Below are positions 43,687 to 52,445 of a stretch of DNA of 64,000 nucleotides, in pieces. The stretch covers positions 496,001 through 560,000 of the forward strand of contig NZ_JBNAGG010000001.1 of the NCBI RefSeq assembly GCF_049801075.1, given 5' to 3'. Both the position numbers and the translations under genes were made by a program. Origin of the DNA: Maritalea sp049801075 (GTDB lineage: Bacteria > Pseudomonadota > Alphaproteobacteria > Rhizobiales > Devosiaceae). Position 1 is the stretch's first letter; each line of letters begins with the position of its first letter. The notes below the pieces were generated by a model. It was given only the letters and a program-made list of their open reading frames with translations, did not search any database and was not told where the DNA came from.

Positions 43687-44601
43687 TCAACCTTTCACCG
43701 CGCCAGCAGCGATGCCGCGCACGAATAGTTTGCCTGATGCGAAATAGATGATGAGCGGCACAATGCCCGTGAGCATGGTTGCAGCCATATTGACGTTATA
43801 TTCCTTCACGCCCTGCACCGAATTGACGATGTTGTTGAGCTGCACTGTCATCGGGTAATTGTCTGGCTTGGTGTAGATCACGCCAAACAGGAAGTCGTTC
43901 CAAATCCCAGTGACCTGCAAAATCAGCGCCACCACAAAGATGGGCAAAGACATAGGCAGCATGATCCGGAAATAGATACCCCAGAAACCTGCCCCATCCA
44001 CACGTGCCGCCTTAAACAGCTCTTCGGGGAGTGAAGTGAAATAATTGCGGAACAGCAAGGTGAGGATCGGCATACCGAAAATCACATGCACCATAACAAG
44101 GCCGCCCAATTTGCCGAACAGGTTCAATTCCCGCAAAATGATCACGATTGGATAGATGATCACCTGATAAGGCACAAAAGCACCAAAGATCAAAATGGTG
44201 AAAAACACCTCCGAGCCTTTGAACTTCCAATTGGCCAAAGCGTAGCCATTGATCGAAGCGATCAAGATCGACAGAGCGGCCGATGGGATAAGAATTTTGA
44301 CTGAATTCCAAAAACCTTGGCTCAACCCATTGCAGTTTAGTCCAGTGCAAGCTTCAGCCCACGCCTTTACCCAAGGTTCAAACGTCACCTCAACTGGCGG
44401 CGCGAAGATGTTGCCTAGGCGGATTTCTGGCATGCCTTTCAGGCTGGTCACCACCATCACATAGAGGGGCAATGCATAATAGATCGCTACGATGAACAAA
44501 GTGCCGTAAATCATGATGTTGCGCGGCGACAGCATGGGACGCGGTTTCGGCCCGCGCGGCTCTACGCCTGATGCGCTTATGGTTTTTGCATTATTTGCCA
44601 T
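43687..44601 (-). CDS. Carbohydrate ABC transporter permease, MalG type
   Basis: 304 residues from ATG 44601. Six hydrophobic helices, EAA loop ELFKAARVDGAGFWGIYFRIMLP, and a C-terminal AVKG. Overlaps the MalF-type gene by 11 bases. The N terminus has a hydrophilic proline-rich extension (SGVEPRGPKPRPM). Confidence 0.93.
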   Translation of the reverse strand: MANNAKTISASGVEPRGPKPRPMLSPRNIMIYGTLFIVAIYYALPLYVMVVTSLKGMPEIRLGNIFAPPVEVTFEPWVKAWAEACTGLNCNGLSQGFWNSVKILIPSAALSILIASINGYALANWKFKGSEVFFTILIFGAFVPYQVIIYPIVIILRELNLFGKLGGLVMVHVIFGMPILTLLFRNYFTSLPEELFKAARVDGAGFWGIYFRIMLPMSLPIFVVALILQVTGIWNDFLFGVIYTKPDNYPMTVQLNNIVNSVQGVKEYNVNMAATMLTGIVPLIIYFASGKLFVRGIAAGAVKG

Positions 44602-45487
44602 TTTTGCGGCCCCCAAATTCTAAATATGCCCAGGGGATCAGCACCACCAGCACACTAAGCAGCATCATGGTGGAAGCGGCGAAGCCCTGCCCCAAATTCT
44701 GGCTTCTAAACATGGCGTCATAAACATATTTGGCTGGCACTTCAGAGGCGATGCCCGGCCCGCCATTGGTTTGCGCCACAACAAGATCATAAACTTTGAT
44801 GATGCCAGCCGAGATCAATACGAGCGCAGTCACGAAGGTCGGGCGCATCATCGGGATGACGATGAAAAGATAGGTTTTCCATTTCGGAATGCCATCAATG
44901 CGTGCCGCTTTCCAGATTTCACCATCGATGCCCCGCAAGCCGGAAAGCATGATCACCATGATGAAACCTGTGCCCTGCCACAGCCCAGCGATCAAAACGC
45001 CGAAGATCACAATGTCTGGCGTATAAAGCGGATCGAACACGAAGCTTTCGAAACCGAGCGAGCGCACAATGTGCTGAATGCCAAATTCAGGGTTTAGTAT
45101 CCACTGCCATACAAGGCCAGTCACAATGAAGCTCAAGGCAAACGGATAGAGAATGATGGTGCGAAATGCGTTTTCAAAGCGGATTTTTTGATCGAGCAAA
45201 GCTGCGAGCAAAAAGCCGATGGTAAGCGAGAACACAAGTGAGCCAATACCATAATAAGCCAAATTCTCAATTGAGATTAGCCAGCGGCGTGTGCTCCAAA
45301 GTCGTTCATATTGATCGAAGCCGACGAATTCGAGTTTCGGCAGCAATCTGGATTTTGTGAATGAATGAACAATCGTCCAGACTGTGCAGCCCACAAAAAT
45401 CACCAACGCCGTGGCGATCATGGGCAGTGCCGCGATTTTCGCATTCAAATTGCGCAAAATGCGCACGGGTTGTTTTGCGCCCGCCAT
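44591..45487 (-). CDS. Carbohydrate ABC transporter permease, MalF type
   Basis: 298 residues with six predicted helices and the EAA loop EIWKAARIDGIPKWKTYLFI. It precedes the MalG-type gene in the operon; a 116-base gap with two hairpins separates it from the binding-protein gene. Confidence 0.93.
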   Translation of the reverse strand: MAGAKQPVRILRNLNAKIAALPMIATALVIFVGCTVWTIVHSFTKSRLLPKLEFVGFDQYERLWSTRRWLISIENLAYYGIGSLVFSLTIGFLLAALLDQKIRFENAFRTIILYPFALSFIVTGLVWQWILNPEFGIQHIVRSLGFESFVFDPLYTPDIVIFGVLIAGLWQGTGFIMVIMLSGLRGIDGEIWKAARIDGIPKWKTYLFIVIPMMRPTFVTALVLISAGIIKVYDLVVAQTNGGPGIASEVPAKYVYDAMFRSQNLGQGFAASTMMLLSVLVVLIPWAYLEFGGRKNGK

Positions 45488-45515
45488 GTGAAATGCCTCT
45501 CAAGTCTTGCGAAAG

Positions 45516-45588
45516 GGTTCGCACGTTTCGTCGACGCGCGAACCTTGAGCGCAGAGCTGGCTCTTATGCTTAGGCGAAGAACCAGCTC
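45516..45588 (-). repeat. Two hairpins between binding-protein and permease genes
   Basis: GGTTCGC/GCGAACC (45516-45522 with 45538-45544), and a longer stem with arms GAGCTGG-x-TCTT/AAGA-x-CCAGCTC (45554-45565 with 45577-45588). There is no T run. In many sugar-transport operons such structures leave the binding-protein mRNA more abundant than the permease mRNA. Confidence 0.55.
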
Positions 45589-45603
45589 CGGTCGCGGGAG
45601 CAA

Positions 45604-46848
45604 TTAGTCAGCGTTTGAGATGATGTCGGCGTAGCGTTCCTGCGCCATTTCTGCCGTCATGCTGGTGTCACTCCAGAACTCGACCAGCAAATCTTCGATT
45701 TGTGACGAAGTATCCGCAGTCAACAGCTGGTCACCACTTGGCATAATGTTGCCTTTGGCCAAGATATCGAGGCCTTTGCGCATGCAGTCGTTTGCTGCTT
45801 GCAGGTCAACGTCGCCCCGCACAGGCAGAGAGCCTTTTTTCAGGTTGAACGCCACCTGCACTTCTTTGGAGAGCATCAGGCTTGCCAATTCTTTTTGTGC
45901 GGCGGTGATTTCGGGATCATCCGTTTTTGGGAAGTAGAACGCGTCACCACCAGTGGAGATAATTTCGTTCACGCCCAGACCTGGCAAACAGGTATAGTCT
46001 TCGCCTGCAGTTTGGCCAGCAACTTGGAACTCACCTTGGGCCCAGTCGCCCATGATTTGCCCACCAGCTTGTCCAGTGATCACCATGTTGGTGGCCAAGT
46101 TCCAGTCTTGAACATTCGAGCCAGACGACAATGAGCGTGCTTCAGCAAAAGCTTGGAACACTTCCAACATTTCTGGGCTCGCTGCTGCTGCCGCGTCTTT
46201 GTCCACATTGATTTTGCGCCAAAGATCAAGCCCGCCAATGGCCACATTGATCACGCCAAATGCGCCTGAGGTTTGCCACCCCTGCTGGCCCATAGCTAAT
46301 GGCACTTTGTCTACAGCTTCCAATGCTGGCGCCGCTGCAACAAATTCGCTCCAGTCTGTTGGCACATCAACGCCCGCATCGGCATATGCCTGATGGCTCA
46401 ACCATAGCCATTGCCAAGAGTGAATGTTCACCGGCACACAATAAACGCGCCCGTCAACGGTGCAGCTATCTAGCAGGGACACAGGATGTACCACATCGCG
46501 CCAGCCTTCAGCTTCAGCTACATCGGTCAAATCCAGCATCAATCCGGCTTCGACCAGCTCTTCCGCCTGACGACCGTGGTTCAACTGAGTTGCCGCCATT
46601 GGGTCCCCGCCCAAAATACGGCTGATGATGATTGGCCGCGCTGTGCCGCCAGAGCCAGCAATAGCGCCATCCACCCAATTATGGTCTGTTTTCTCGTTAA
46701 ATGCTTTGGCAAATTCAGCCACAGCTGCTGCTTCGCCGCCAGATGTCCACCAGTGTGTGACTTCCAGATCAGCGGCCAGCGCTGCGCTGCCCAAGCTCAT
46801 CGCGCCCATAGCTGAGGTTGCGATTAGAATTTTCTTCAATTGGTCCAT
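45604..46848 (-). CDS. Sugar ABC transporter substrate-binding protein
   Basis: 414 residues from ATG 46848, with GGAGG upstream. Signal peptide MDQLKKILIATSAMGAMSLG, cut near ALAAD. Family-1 solute-binding protein of the glucose/mannose branch (LEVTHWWTSGGEAAAVAEF, VPVNIHSWQWLW). First gene of the eight-gene operon, preceded by tandem palindromes. Confidence 0.94.
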   Translation of the reverse strand: MDQLKKILIATSAMGAMSLGSAALAADLEVTHWWTSGGEAAAVAEFAKAFNEKTDHNWVDGAIAGSGGTARPIIISRILGGDPMAATQLNHGRQAEELVEAGLMLDLTDVAEAEGWRDVVHPVSLLDSCTVDGRVYCVPVNIHSWQWLWLSHQAYADAGVDVPTDWSEFVAAAPALEAVDKVPLAMGQQGWQTSGAFGVINVAIGGLDLWRKINVDKDAAAAASPEMLEVFQAFAEARSLSSGSNVQDWNLATNMVITGQAGGQIMGDWAQGEFQVAGQTAGEDYTCLPGLGVNEIISTGGDAFYFPKTDDPEITAAQKELASLMLSKEVQVAFNLKKGSLPVRGDVDLQAANDCMRKGLDILAKGNIMPSGDQLLTADTSSQIEDLLVEFWSDTSMTAEMAQERYADIISNAD

Positions 46849-46911
46849 TTGTTCCTCCCTAAAATCGACCGTTCGCACCCGCTTTTTCTGGCCTCCTACC
46901 AGCAAAGTTGG

Positions 46912-46925
46912 TGCAATCGATTACA
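46912..46925. promoter_or_regulatory. LacI-type operator, distal to the divergent LacI gene
   Basis: TGCAATCGATTACA, a near-perfect palindrome, 64 bases before the binding-protein ATG. It pairs with a perfect copy 33 bases away, centre to centre. Confidence 0.7.
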
Positions 46926-46944
46926 TTCAACTGCAATCGTTTTC

Positions 46945-46958
46945 TGTAATCGATTACA
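46945..46958. promoter_or_regulatory. LacI-type operator, perfect palindrome
   Basis: TGTAATCGATTACA, perfect dyad with the central CG found in LacI-family operators. It lies between the divergent binding-protein and LacI genes, 77 bases before the LacI ATG, so it is likely used for autoregulation and for the sugar operon. Confidence 0.8.
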
Positions 46959-47034
46959 AACGATCAATCAAAGATTTGATTTTGTCAAGAATTTGTTTAT
47001 GACTGGAAGAAGGTGAGGAAAAGGACCGCAACTT

Positions 47035-48054
47035 ATGGACGGGAAAAGCCCCAAAATTCAAGATGTTGCAACCGTTGCTGGAGTATCCACAGCCACGGTA
47101 AGCCGCGCCCTTTCCAACCCGGATTTGGTTTCCGAGAAAACCCGCGAACTGGTTTTAGACGCCGTTAAGCGCACTGGATATCGCGTGAATCGCGCCGCGA
47201 AAAACTTGCGAAAGCGGCAGTCGGATGCAATCCTTGCCCTGCTCCCGGATTTGGGCAACCCGTTCTTTTCGCAAATTCTATCCGGAATTGAGAGTGTTTT
47301 CACCACCTCAGATTTGAGTTTGCTGGTGTCAGACACCAAGGGCATACGCGAAGACAATCTTTTGGACTACTTCATGGATATGCGCGCGGATGGCATGATC
47401 ATTCTCGATGGTGCTATTCCGCGTGATGTCCTTACACAGATGCAAAATTCCGCATTTGGCAATCGCATTATCTTTGCTTGCGAATGGAAGCCTGAGTTTG
47501 AGTTTCCCTCCGTCCGTAGCGACAATTTTGGCGGCGCCGTTCAGGCGGTCGAGCATTTGCACAGTTTAGGCCATCGTAAAATCGGCCATATATCCGGCCC
47601 GCGCAATAATGTGCTGACAAAAGAGCGTTTGCGCGGCGTTGAAAGCGCGATGGAACAACTTGGCCTGTCCATCAACCGCGATTTCTTTATCGATGGCGGC
47701 GCATTCTCTCTTGATGCGGGCGCACAAGCCGCCCGCTCCTTTATGGAGATGACAGAACGCCCAACGGCAATTACCTGCGGCTCCGACCTGATTGCCATGG
47801 GCTTTATCTCCGAAACATCGCGTCGCGGCCTGAAAGTGCCGGATGATATTTCAGTGGTCGGCTTTGATGATATTGAAATTGCAGGCAGCTTCATTCCGTC
47901 GCTCACCACCATCCGGCAGAACCGCACGCAAATCGGTGTTTTGGCCGCCTCTTATCTTCTGGACCAACTCGCCAATCGCCTGCCGCCGCAAACAACACCT
48001 GTGCAGCAAGTAGATGTGAAACTCATCCCCCGGCAAAGCACTGCGCCGCTTTAG
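47035..48054 (+). CDS. LacI-family transcriptional regulator
   Basis: 339 residues. N-terminal helix-turn-helix KIQDVATVAGVSTATVSRAL with hinge LRKRQSDAILAL, followed by a sugar-binding type-1 fold (VGFDDIEIAGSFIPSLTT). It is divergent from the sugar operon, with two TGTAATCGATTACA-like operators between. It overlaps the LysR stop by 4 bases, tail to tail. Confidence 0.94.
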   Translation: MDGKSPKIQDVATVAGVSTATVSRALSNPDLVSEKTRELVLDAVKRTGYRVNRAAKNLRKRQSDAILALLPDLGNPFFSQILSGIESVFTTSDLSLLVSDTKGIREDNLLDYFMDMRADGMIILDGAIPRDVLTQMQNSAFGNRIIFACEWKPEFEFPSVRSDNFGGAVQAVEHLHSLGHRKIGHISGPRNNVLTKERLRGVESAMEQLGLSINRDFFIDGGAFSLDAGAQAARSFMEMTERPTAITCGSDLIAMGFISETSRRGLKVPDDISVVGFDDIEIAGSFIPSLTTIRQNRTQIGVLAASYLLDQLANRLPPQTTPVQQVDVKLIPRQSTAPL

Positions 48055-48932
48055 GCAAACAGGTTTCGTTCTTTGCCTACTATCTCTATCAAAAAGTCAT
48101 TCACCGCTGCAATGCGCGCCAAGTTGCGCTGACTCTCATGCACGGCCAGCCAGTAGGATCGAGTGATCTTCAAATCGGGTAAAACAGGCTCTAGGCCGCT
48201 TTCTGGCAAAACAAGATAATCGTGCAAAATGGCAATGCCCGCGCCACCTTTTGCCGCTTCCACCTGCCCTGTCGCACTCGACACGGCAACGCTAGATCGC
48301 CACCCGCGGTAAAATTCCTGCACATAGTCCAGTGAAGGTGCATAGATGAGATCGTCTACAAAGCCGATCAATTTATGATCTGCCAGATCATTGCGTGATT
48401 GCGGACGACCTGCTTGGTCCAGATAGCTCTTAGCGGCATAGAGCCCCAGACTATAATCGACCAACTTGCGGACCACCAAGCGGCCCTTATCTGGCCGGCC
48501 CACCATTACCGCGATATCCGCTTCGCGCTGAGAAAGTGAGAAACTGCGCGGCACGGGCACCAGTTCAATTTTCAAATTGGGGTGTTTTGCCTCCAGCGCC
48601 CCAAGTCGCGCCGCTAAAAAGCCAATGCCGAAGCCATCTGGTGCACCGATCCGCACGGTGCCACTGACATCAGAATCTTGATGCGACACGCCTTCGAGCC
48701 CGTCCATAATGTTGCTTTCGGCCTGTTCCAATGCCGTCAACATTTTGCGCCCCGCTTCGGTCAACTCGCAGCCATTGGTGCGGCGCACCAGCAATTTGCT
48801 GCCGACATCAGCTTCCAATGCCGAAATCCGCCGACTTAATGTGGCCTGGTTGATGCCAAGCGTGCGGGACGCGGCCAAAAATTGACCATGGCGCCCCACC
48901 GCGAGGAACATTCGCGCGTCGTCCCAATTCAT
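48051..48932 (-). CDS. LysR-family transcriptional regulator
   Basis: 293 residues. Winged helix-turn-helix at the N terminus (MNWDDARMFLAVGRHG, then SRTLGINQATLSRRISALE) and the LysR effector domain. Divergent from mmsA, with a TTGC-N11-GCAA box in the 98-base gap, so it probably regulates mmsA and itself. Confidence 0.92.
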   Translation of the reverse strand: MNWDDARMFLAVGRHGQFLAASRTLGINQATLSRRISALEADVGSKLLVRRTNGCELTEAGRKMLTALEQAESNIMDGLEGVSHQDSDVSGTVRIGAPDGFGIGFLAARLGALEAKHPNLKIELVPVPRSFSLSQREADIAVMVGRPDKGRLVVRKLVDYSLGLYAAKSYLDQAGRPQSRNDLADHKLIGFVDDLIYAPSLDYVQEFYRGWRSSVAVSSATGQVEAAKGGAGIAILHDYLVLPESGLEPVLPDLKITRSYWLAVHESQRNLARIAAVNDFLIEIVGKERNLFA

Positions 48933-48947
48933 ATCTTATTTCGCTTT

Positions 48948-48966
48948 TTGCAATTCAGTTACGCAA
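48948..48966. promoter_or_regulatory. LysR box between LysR gene and mmsA
   Basis: TTGC, eleven bases, GCAA: the typical T-N11-A inverted repeat. It lies 16 bases before the LysR ATG and 65 before the mmsA ATG. Confidence 0.7.
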
Positions 48967-49030
48967 TTATGCGCGTTTAGTTCCATTTTTGCAATGTATA
49001 TGGTGATCCAAAGGCAAAGGAGCGATTATC

Positions 49031-50530
49031 ATGACGTCTATTGGACATTTCATTTCTAATCAGCAAGTGGCGGGCACATCGGGTCAGGCAAAAGATGTGT
49101 TCAACCCATCAACCGGCGAAGTCAGCGCACAAGTCGCGCTGGCCAGCACGCAGGAAGTCGATCAAGCGGCTGCAGCAGCCAAAGCTGCATGGCCCGCATG
49201 GTCCAAAACACCTGCCCTGCGTCGAGTACGTATTCTAGACAAGTTCAAAACCATTCTATGGGATCGGTTGGATGAACTCGCTCGTGTTGTGTCGCTTGAA
49301 CATGGCAAAACGTTTGACGACGCGCAGGGCGAAGTCACCCGCGGGCTTGAAGTGGTAGAATTTGCCACTGGCATGCCCCACCTTTTAAAAGGTGAGTTTT
49401 CTGAAAATGTTGGCACAGGCGTAGACAGCCATATGGTGCGCCAAGCATTGGGCGTGGTGGCAGGCATCACCCCGTTTAACTTCCCCGCCATGGTGCCAAT
49501 GTGGATGTTCCCCGTCGCGCTGGCCACAGGCAATTGCTTCATCCTAAAGCCGAGTGAGCGCGATCCATCAGCACCTATGTTGATTGCTGAGTGGCTAAAA
49601 GAGGCAGGATTACCAGATGGCGTGTTCAACGTGGTCAATGGCGACAAAGTGGCCGTGGATGCCTTGCTTGAGCATCCCGATGTGAAAGCCATCAGCTTTG
49701 TTGGCTCCACCCCCATAGCGCAATATATCCACCAAAAAGGCACGGCCAATGGCAAGCGGGTACAAGCCCTTGGCGGCGCAAAGAACCATATGGTGATCAT
49801 GCCAGATGCTGATTTGGACATGGCGGCCAATGCCTTGATGGGCGCAGCCTATGGTTCGGCAGGCGAACGGTGCATGGCCATCTCGGTGGCCGTACCTGTG
49901 ACTGACGCGATTGCTGATGCGTTGGTGGAAAAACTAGTGCCAAAAATTGAAGCCTTGAAAGTTGGCCCTTCGCTTGAGCAAGGCATGGAAATGGGGCCAC
50001 TCGTCACTGGCGAGCATTTGGCCAAAGTCACCTCTTATATCGATAAGGGCGTTGAAGAAGGCGCAAAGCTGGTTGTGGATGGGCGCACCTTCAAAAAGCC
50101 GCAAGGCCATGAAGATGGTTTCTTTATTGGCGGCTCGCTGTTTGACCATGCCGAACCGGACATGACCATTTCCAAAGAAGAGATTTTTGGTCCGGTGCTC
50201 ACCATGATCCGCCGCAATTCCTATCAGGATGCTGTTGAGCTGATCCATGGTCATCAATATGCCAATGGCGTTTCAATCTTCACCCGCGATGGCGATGTGG
50301 CGCGCTCCTTTAGCGAAGAAATTGAAGTGGGGATGGTTGGCGTCAATGTGCCGATCCCTGTGCCAATGGCGTTTTACAGCTTTGGCGGCTGGAAGGCCTC
50401 CCTATTCGGCGACCACCACATGCATGGCATGGAAGGTGTGCGGTTCTATACCCGCATGAAAACCACCACCAGCCGCTGGCCGACGGGAATGCGCACTGAT
50501 GCACAATTCTCCATGCCCACATTGGGCTAA
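49031..50530 (+). CDS. mmsA: Methylmalonate-semialdehyde dehydrogenase (CoA-acylating)
   Basis: 499 residues. Converts (methyl)malonate semialdehyde to propionyl- or acetyl-CoA in valine or myo-inositol breakdown. The nucleophile C281 lies in GSAGERCMAISV, and the segment LGGAKNHMVI, in which the usual general-base glutamate is absent, is the hallmark of this CoA-dependent aldehyde dehydrogenase. The cofactor segment ITPFNFPAMVPMWMFP is present. AAAGGAG lies upstream of the ATG. Inositol enzymes are not in the window, so valine or inositol use cannot be distinguished. Confidence 0.95.
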   Translation: MTSIGHFISNQQVAGTSGQAKDVFNPSTGEVSAQVALASTQEVDQAAAAAKAAWPAWSKTPALRRVRILDKFKTILWDRLDELARVVSLEHGKTFDDAQGEVTRGLEVVEFATGMPHLLKGEFSENVGTGVDSHMVRQALGVVAGITPFNFPAMVPMWMFPVALATGNCFILKPSERDPSAPMLIAEWLKEAGLPDGVFNVVNGDKVAVDALLEHPDVKAISFVGSTPIAQYIHQKGTANGKRVQALGGAKNHMVIMPDADLDMAANALMGAAYGSAGERCMAISVAVPVTDAIADALVEKLVPKIEALKVGPSLEQGMEMGPLVTGEHLAKVTSYIDKGVEEGAKLVVDGRTFKKPQGHEDGFFIGGSLFDHAEPDMTISKEEIFGPVLTMIRRNSYQDAVELIHGHQYANGVSIFTRDGDVARSFSEEIEVGMVGVNVPIPVPMAFYSFGGWKASLFGDHHMHGMEGVRFYTRMKTTTSRWPTGMRTDAQFSMPTLG

Positions 50531-50541
50531 TAAACTTCAAC

Positions 50542-50572
50542 AAAATACCCGGGTTCATCGCCCGGGTATTTT
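50542..50572. terminator. Bidirectional rho-independent terminator
   Basis: AAAATACCCGGG, loop TTCATCG, CCCGGGTATTTT: twelve perfect pairs with T-rich arms on both strands. It serves mmsA from the left and the peptide-transport operon from the right. Confidence 0.9.
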
Positions 50573-50631
50573 AATGCATCGGGTTTTCAAGTCATCCTAC
50601 GACATTGCGAAAATGTTTGACCGGCAATGAC

Positions 50632-52404
50632 CTATACAGCCGCAAAATGTTCAGCTTTGATATGTTTCAAATCGACATATTGCGGTTGATAATCCAGTCC
50701 GTGTACGGGGCTTGGGATTTCTCCGCCGGTCATCAATAACCGTTCACGCTTAATCTGTGGGTCTGGAATGGGCACAGCCTCTAGCAAGGCTTTTGTGTAG
50801 TCATGTGCTGGGTTCTCAAACACGGCCTCACGTGAGCCAATCTCAACGATCTGCCCCATATACATCACCGCAACGCGGTGGCTAACTTGCTCTACAACGG
50901 CCATATCGTGCGAGATGAAAATATAAGAAAGTCCCATTTCTTCCTGCAGTTCCTGCAGCAAATCCAAAACTTGAGCCTGTACTGTTACGTCCAATGCAGA
51001 AACGCTCTCATCAGCCACAATGATTTTCGGGTTCAATGCCAATGCGCGTGCAATGCAAATGCGCTGACGCTGGCCGCCAGAAAATTCATGCGGATAGCGA
51101 TCCATCTGATCTGGCGACAAACCCACGCGCCTAAACAAATCGGCCACACGCTCCTTACGCTCAGCCGATGTGCCGATTTGGTGGATGACGAGGGGTTCAC
51201 CCACCAAATCACCTACACTCATGCGTGGGTTAAGGGACGCGTAGGGGTCCTGAAAAATCATTTGAATTTGCCGCCGCGCGGCCATTGGGTCTTGCTTGAA
51301 CAATGTGCGGGTGCTTTGCCCGTCCAGTTCAATTTCGCCCTGCCACTCCACCAGATTAAGCAGCGCCCTGCCCGTGGTGGATTTGCCGCAGCCACTTTCG
51401 CCTACCAGCGACAAAGTTTCGCCTGCCCGCAGATCAAACGAGACTTTTTCAACCGCGTGCACGCGCTTAACTGGTCGCCGCAACACGCCCCCAATTATGT
51501 CAAACCGCACAGTCAAATCTTTGACCTTCAATAAGGGATGATCTTTCGCCAATTGGCGCTCAGCTTCTGGTACAGCAAGTTCTTTGATTGTGCCCTGCAT
51601 GGAACCGAGCTTAGGCAGGTCTGCCAGCAATTCTTGAGTATAGGGCTGCTTCGGCGCAGAGAAAATGGCGTTCACATCACCCTCTTCCACCATTTCGCCC
51701 CGATTGACCACAAGCACGCGGTCAGCCATTTCAGCCACCACGCCCATATCATGAGTGATCAAAATCAGGCCGGTGTTAAATTCGCGCTGCAACTCTTTCA
51801 TTAAAGACAGCATTTGCGCTTGAATGGTCACATCCAGCGCGGTGGTGGGTTCGTCCGCGATCAGCACCTTTGGGCTGCACAAAAGCGACATGGCAATCAT
51901 CACCCGCTGGCGCATCCCACCTGACAATTCATGCGGATATTGCTCCAACCGCTTTTTCGCTTCTGACATGCGCACAGCTTCGAGCATCTCCAGCGCCCGC
52001 GCGTCTGCCGCGCCTCCATCCATGCTTTTATGAAACCGCAGCACTTCCCGCAATTGATCGCCAATGGTCATCACGGGGTTCAGCGAAGTCATCGGCTCTT
52101 GAAAGATCATGGCAATATCATTGCCGCGCACATGTTCCAGCCGCTTTTCCGGCATCTGCAACAAATCTTCGCCATCCAAAACGGCTTTGCCCGCGGTCAC
52201 CATGGCCGAGCTTTTGGGCAAAAGCCCCATAATCGCCAGTGATGTGATGGATTTGCCGGAGCCAGATTCACCTGCGATGCAAAGGGTTTCCCCCGCATCC
52301 ACATGATAGGTGAATTGATTGACCACCTGTTTCAAACCGTCATCCGTTTTCACGGAAATGGAAACGCCTTGAACATCCAAAATAGGGTGCGATTTTTGTT
52401 GCAT
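50632..52404 (-). CDS. Peptide/nickel-type ABC transporter, fused ATP-binding protein (DppD-DppF)
   Basis: 590 residues holding two complete ABC modules, like GsiA. Module 1: GESGSGKS, LSGGMRQR, VLIADEPTTALD. Module 2: GESGCGKS, FSGGQRQR, IIVADESVSALD (DES instead of DEP). The modules energise the DppB/DppC-type permeases upstream. Last gene of the amidase operon. Confidence 0.94.
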   Translation of the reverse strand: MQQKSHPILDVQGVSISVKTDDGLKQVVNQFTYHVDAGETLCIAGESGSGKSITSLAIMGLLPKSSAMVTAGKAVLDGEDLLQMPEKRLEHVRGNDIAMIFQEPMTSLNPVMTIGDQLREVLRFHKSMDGGAADARALEMLEAVRMSEAKKRLEQYPHELSGGMRQRVMIAMSLLCSPKVLIADEPTTALDVTIQAQMLSLMKELQREFNTGLILITHDMGVVAEMADRVLVVNRGEMVEEGDVNAIFSAPKQPYTQELLADLPKLGSMQGTIKELAVPEAERQLAKDHPLLKVKDLTVRFDIIGGVLRRPVKRVHAVEKVSFDLRAGETLSLVGESGCGKSTTGRALLNLVEWQGEIELDGQSTRTLFKQDPMAARRQIQMIFQDPYASLNPRMSVGDLVGEPLVIHQIGTSAERKERVADLFRRVGLSPDQMDRYPHEFSGGQRQRICIARALALNPKIIVADESVSALDVTVQAQVLDLLQELQEEMGLSYIFISHDMAVVEQVSHRVAVMYMGQIVEIGSREAVFENPAHDYTKALLEAVPIPDPQIKRERLLMTGGEIPSPVHGLDYQPQYVDLKHIKAEHFAAV

Positions 52405-52445
52405 AATTTTTGCCCAAAATGTGGATGGCCCCTAAGGGGACCACC

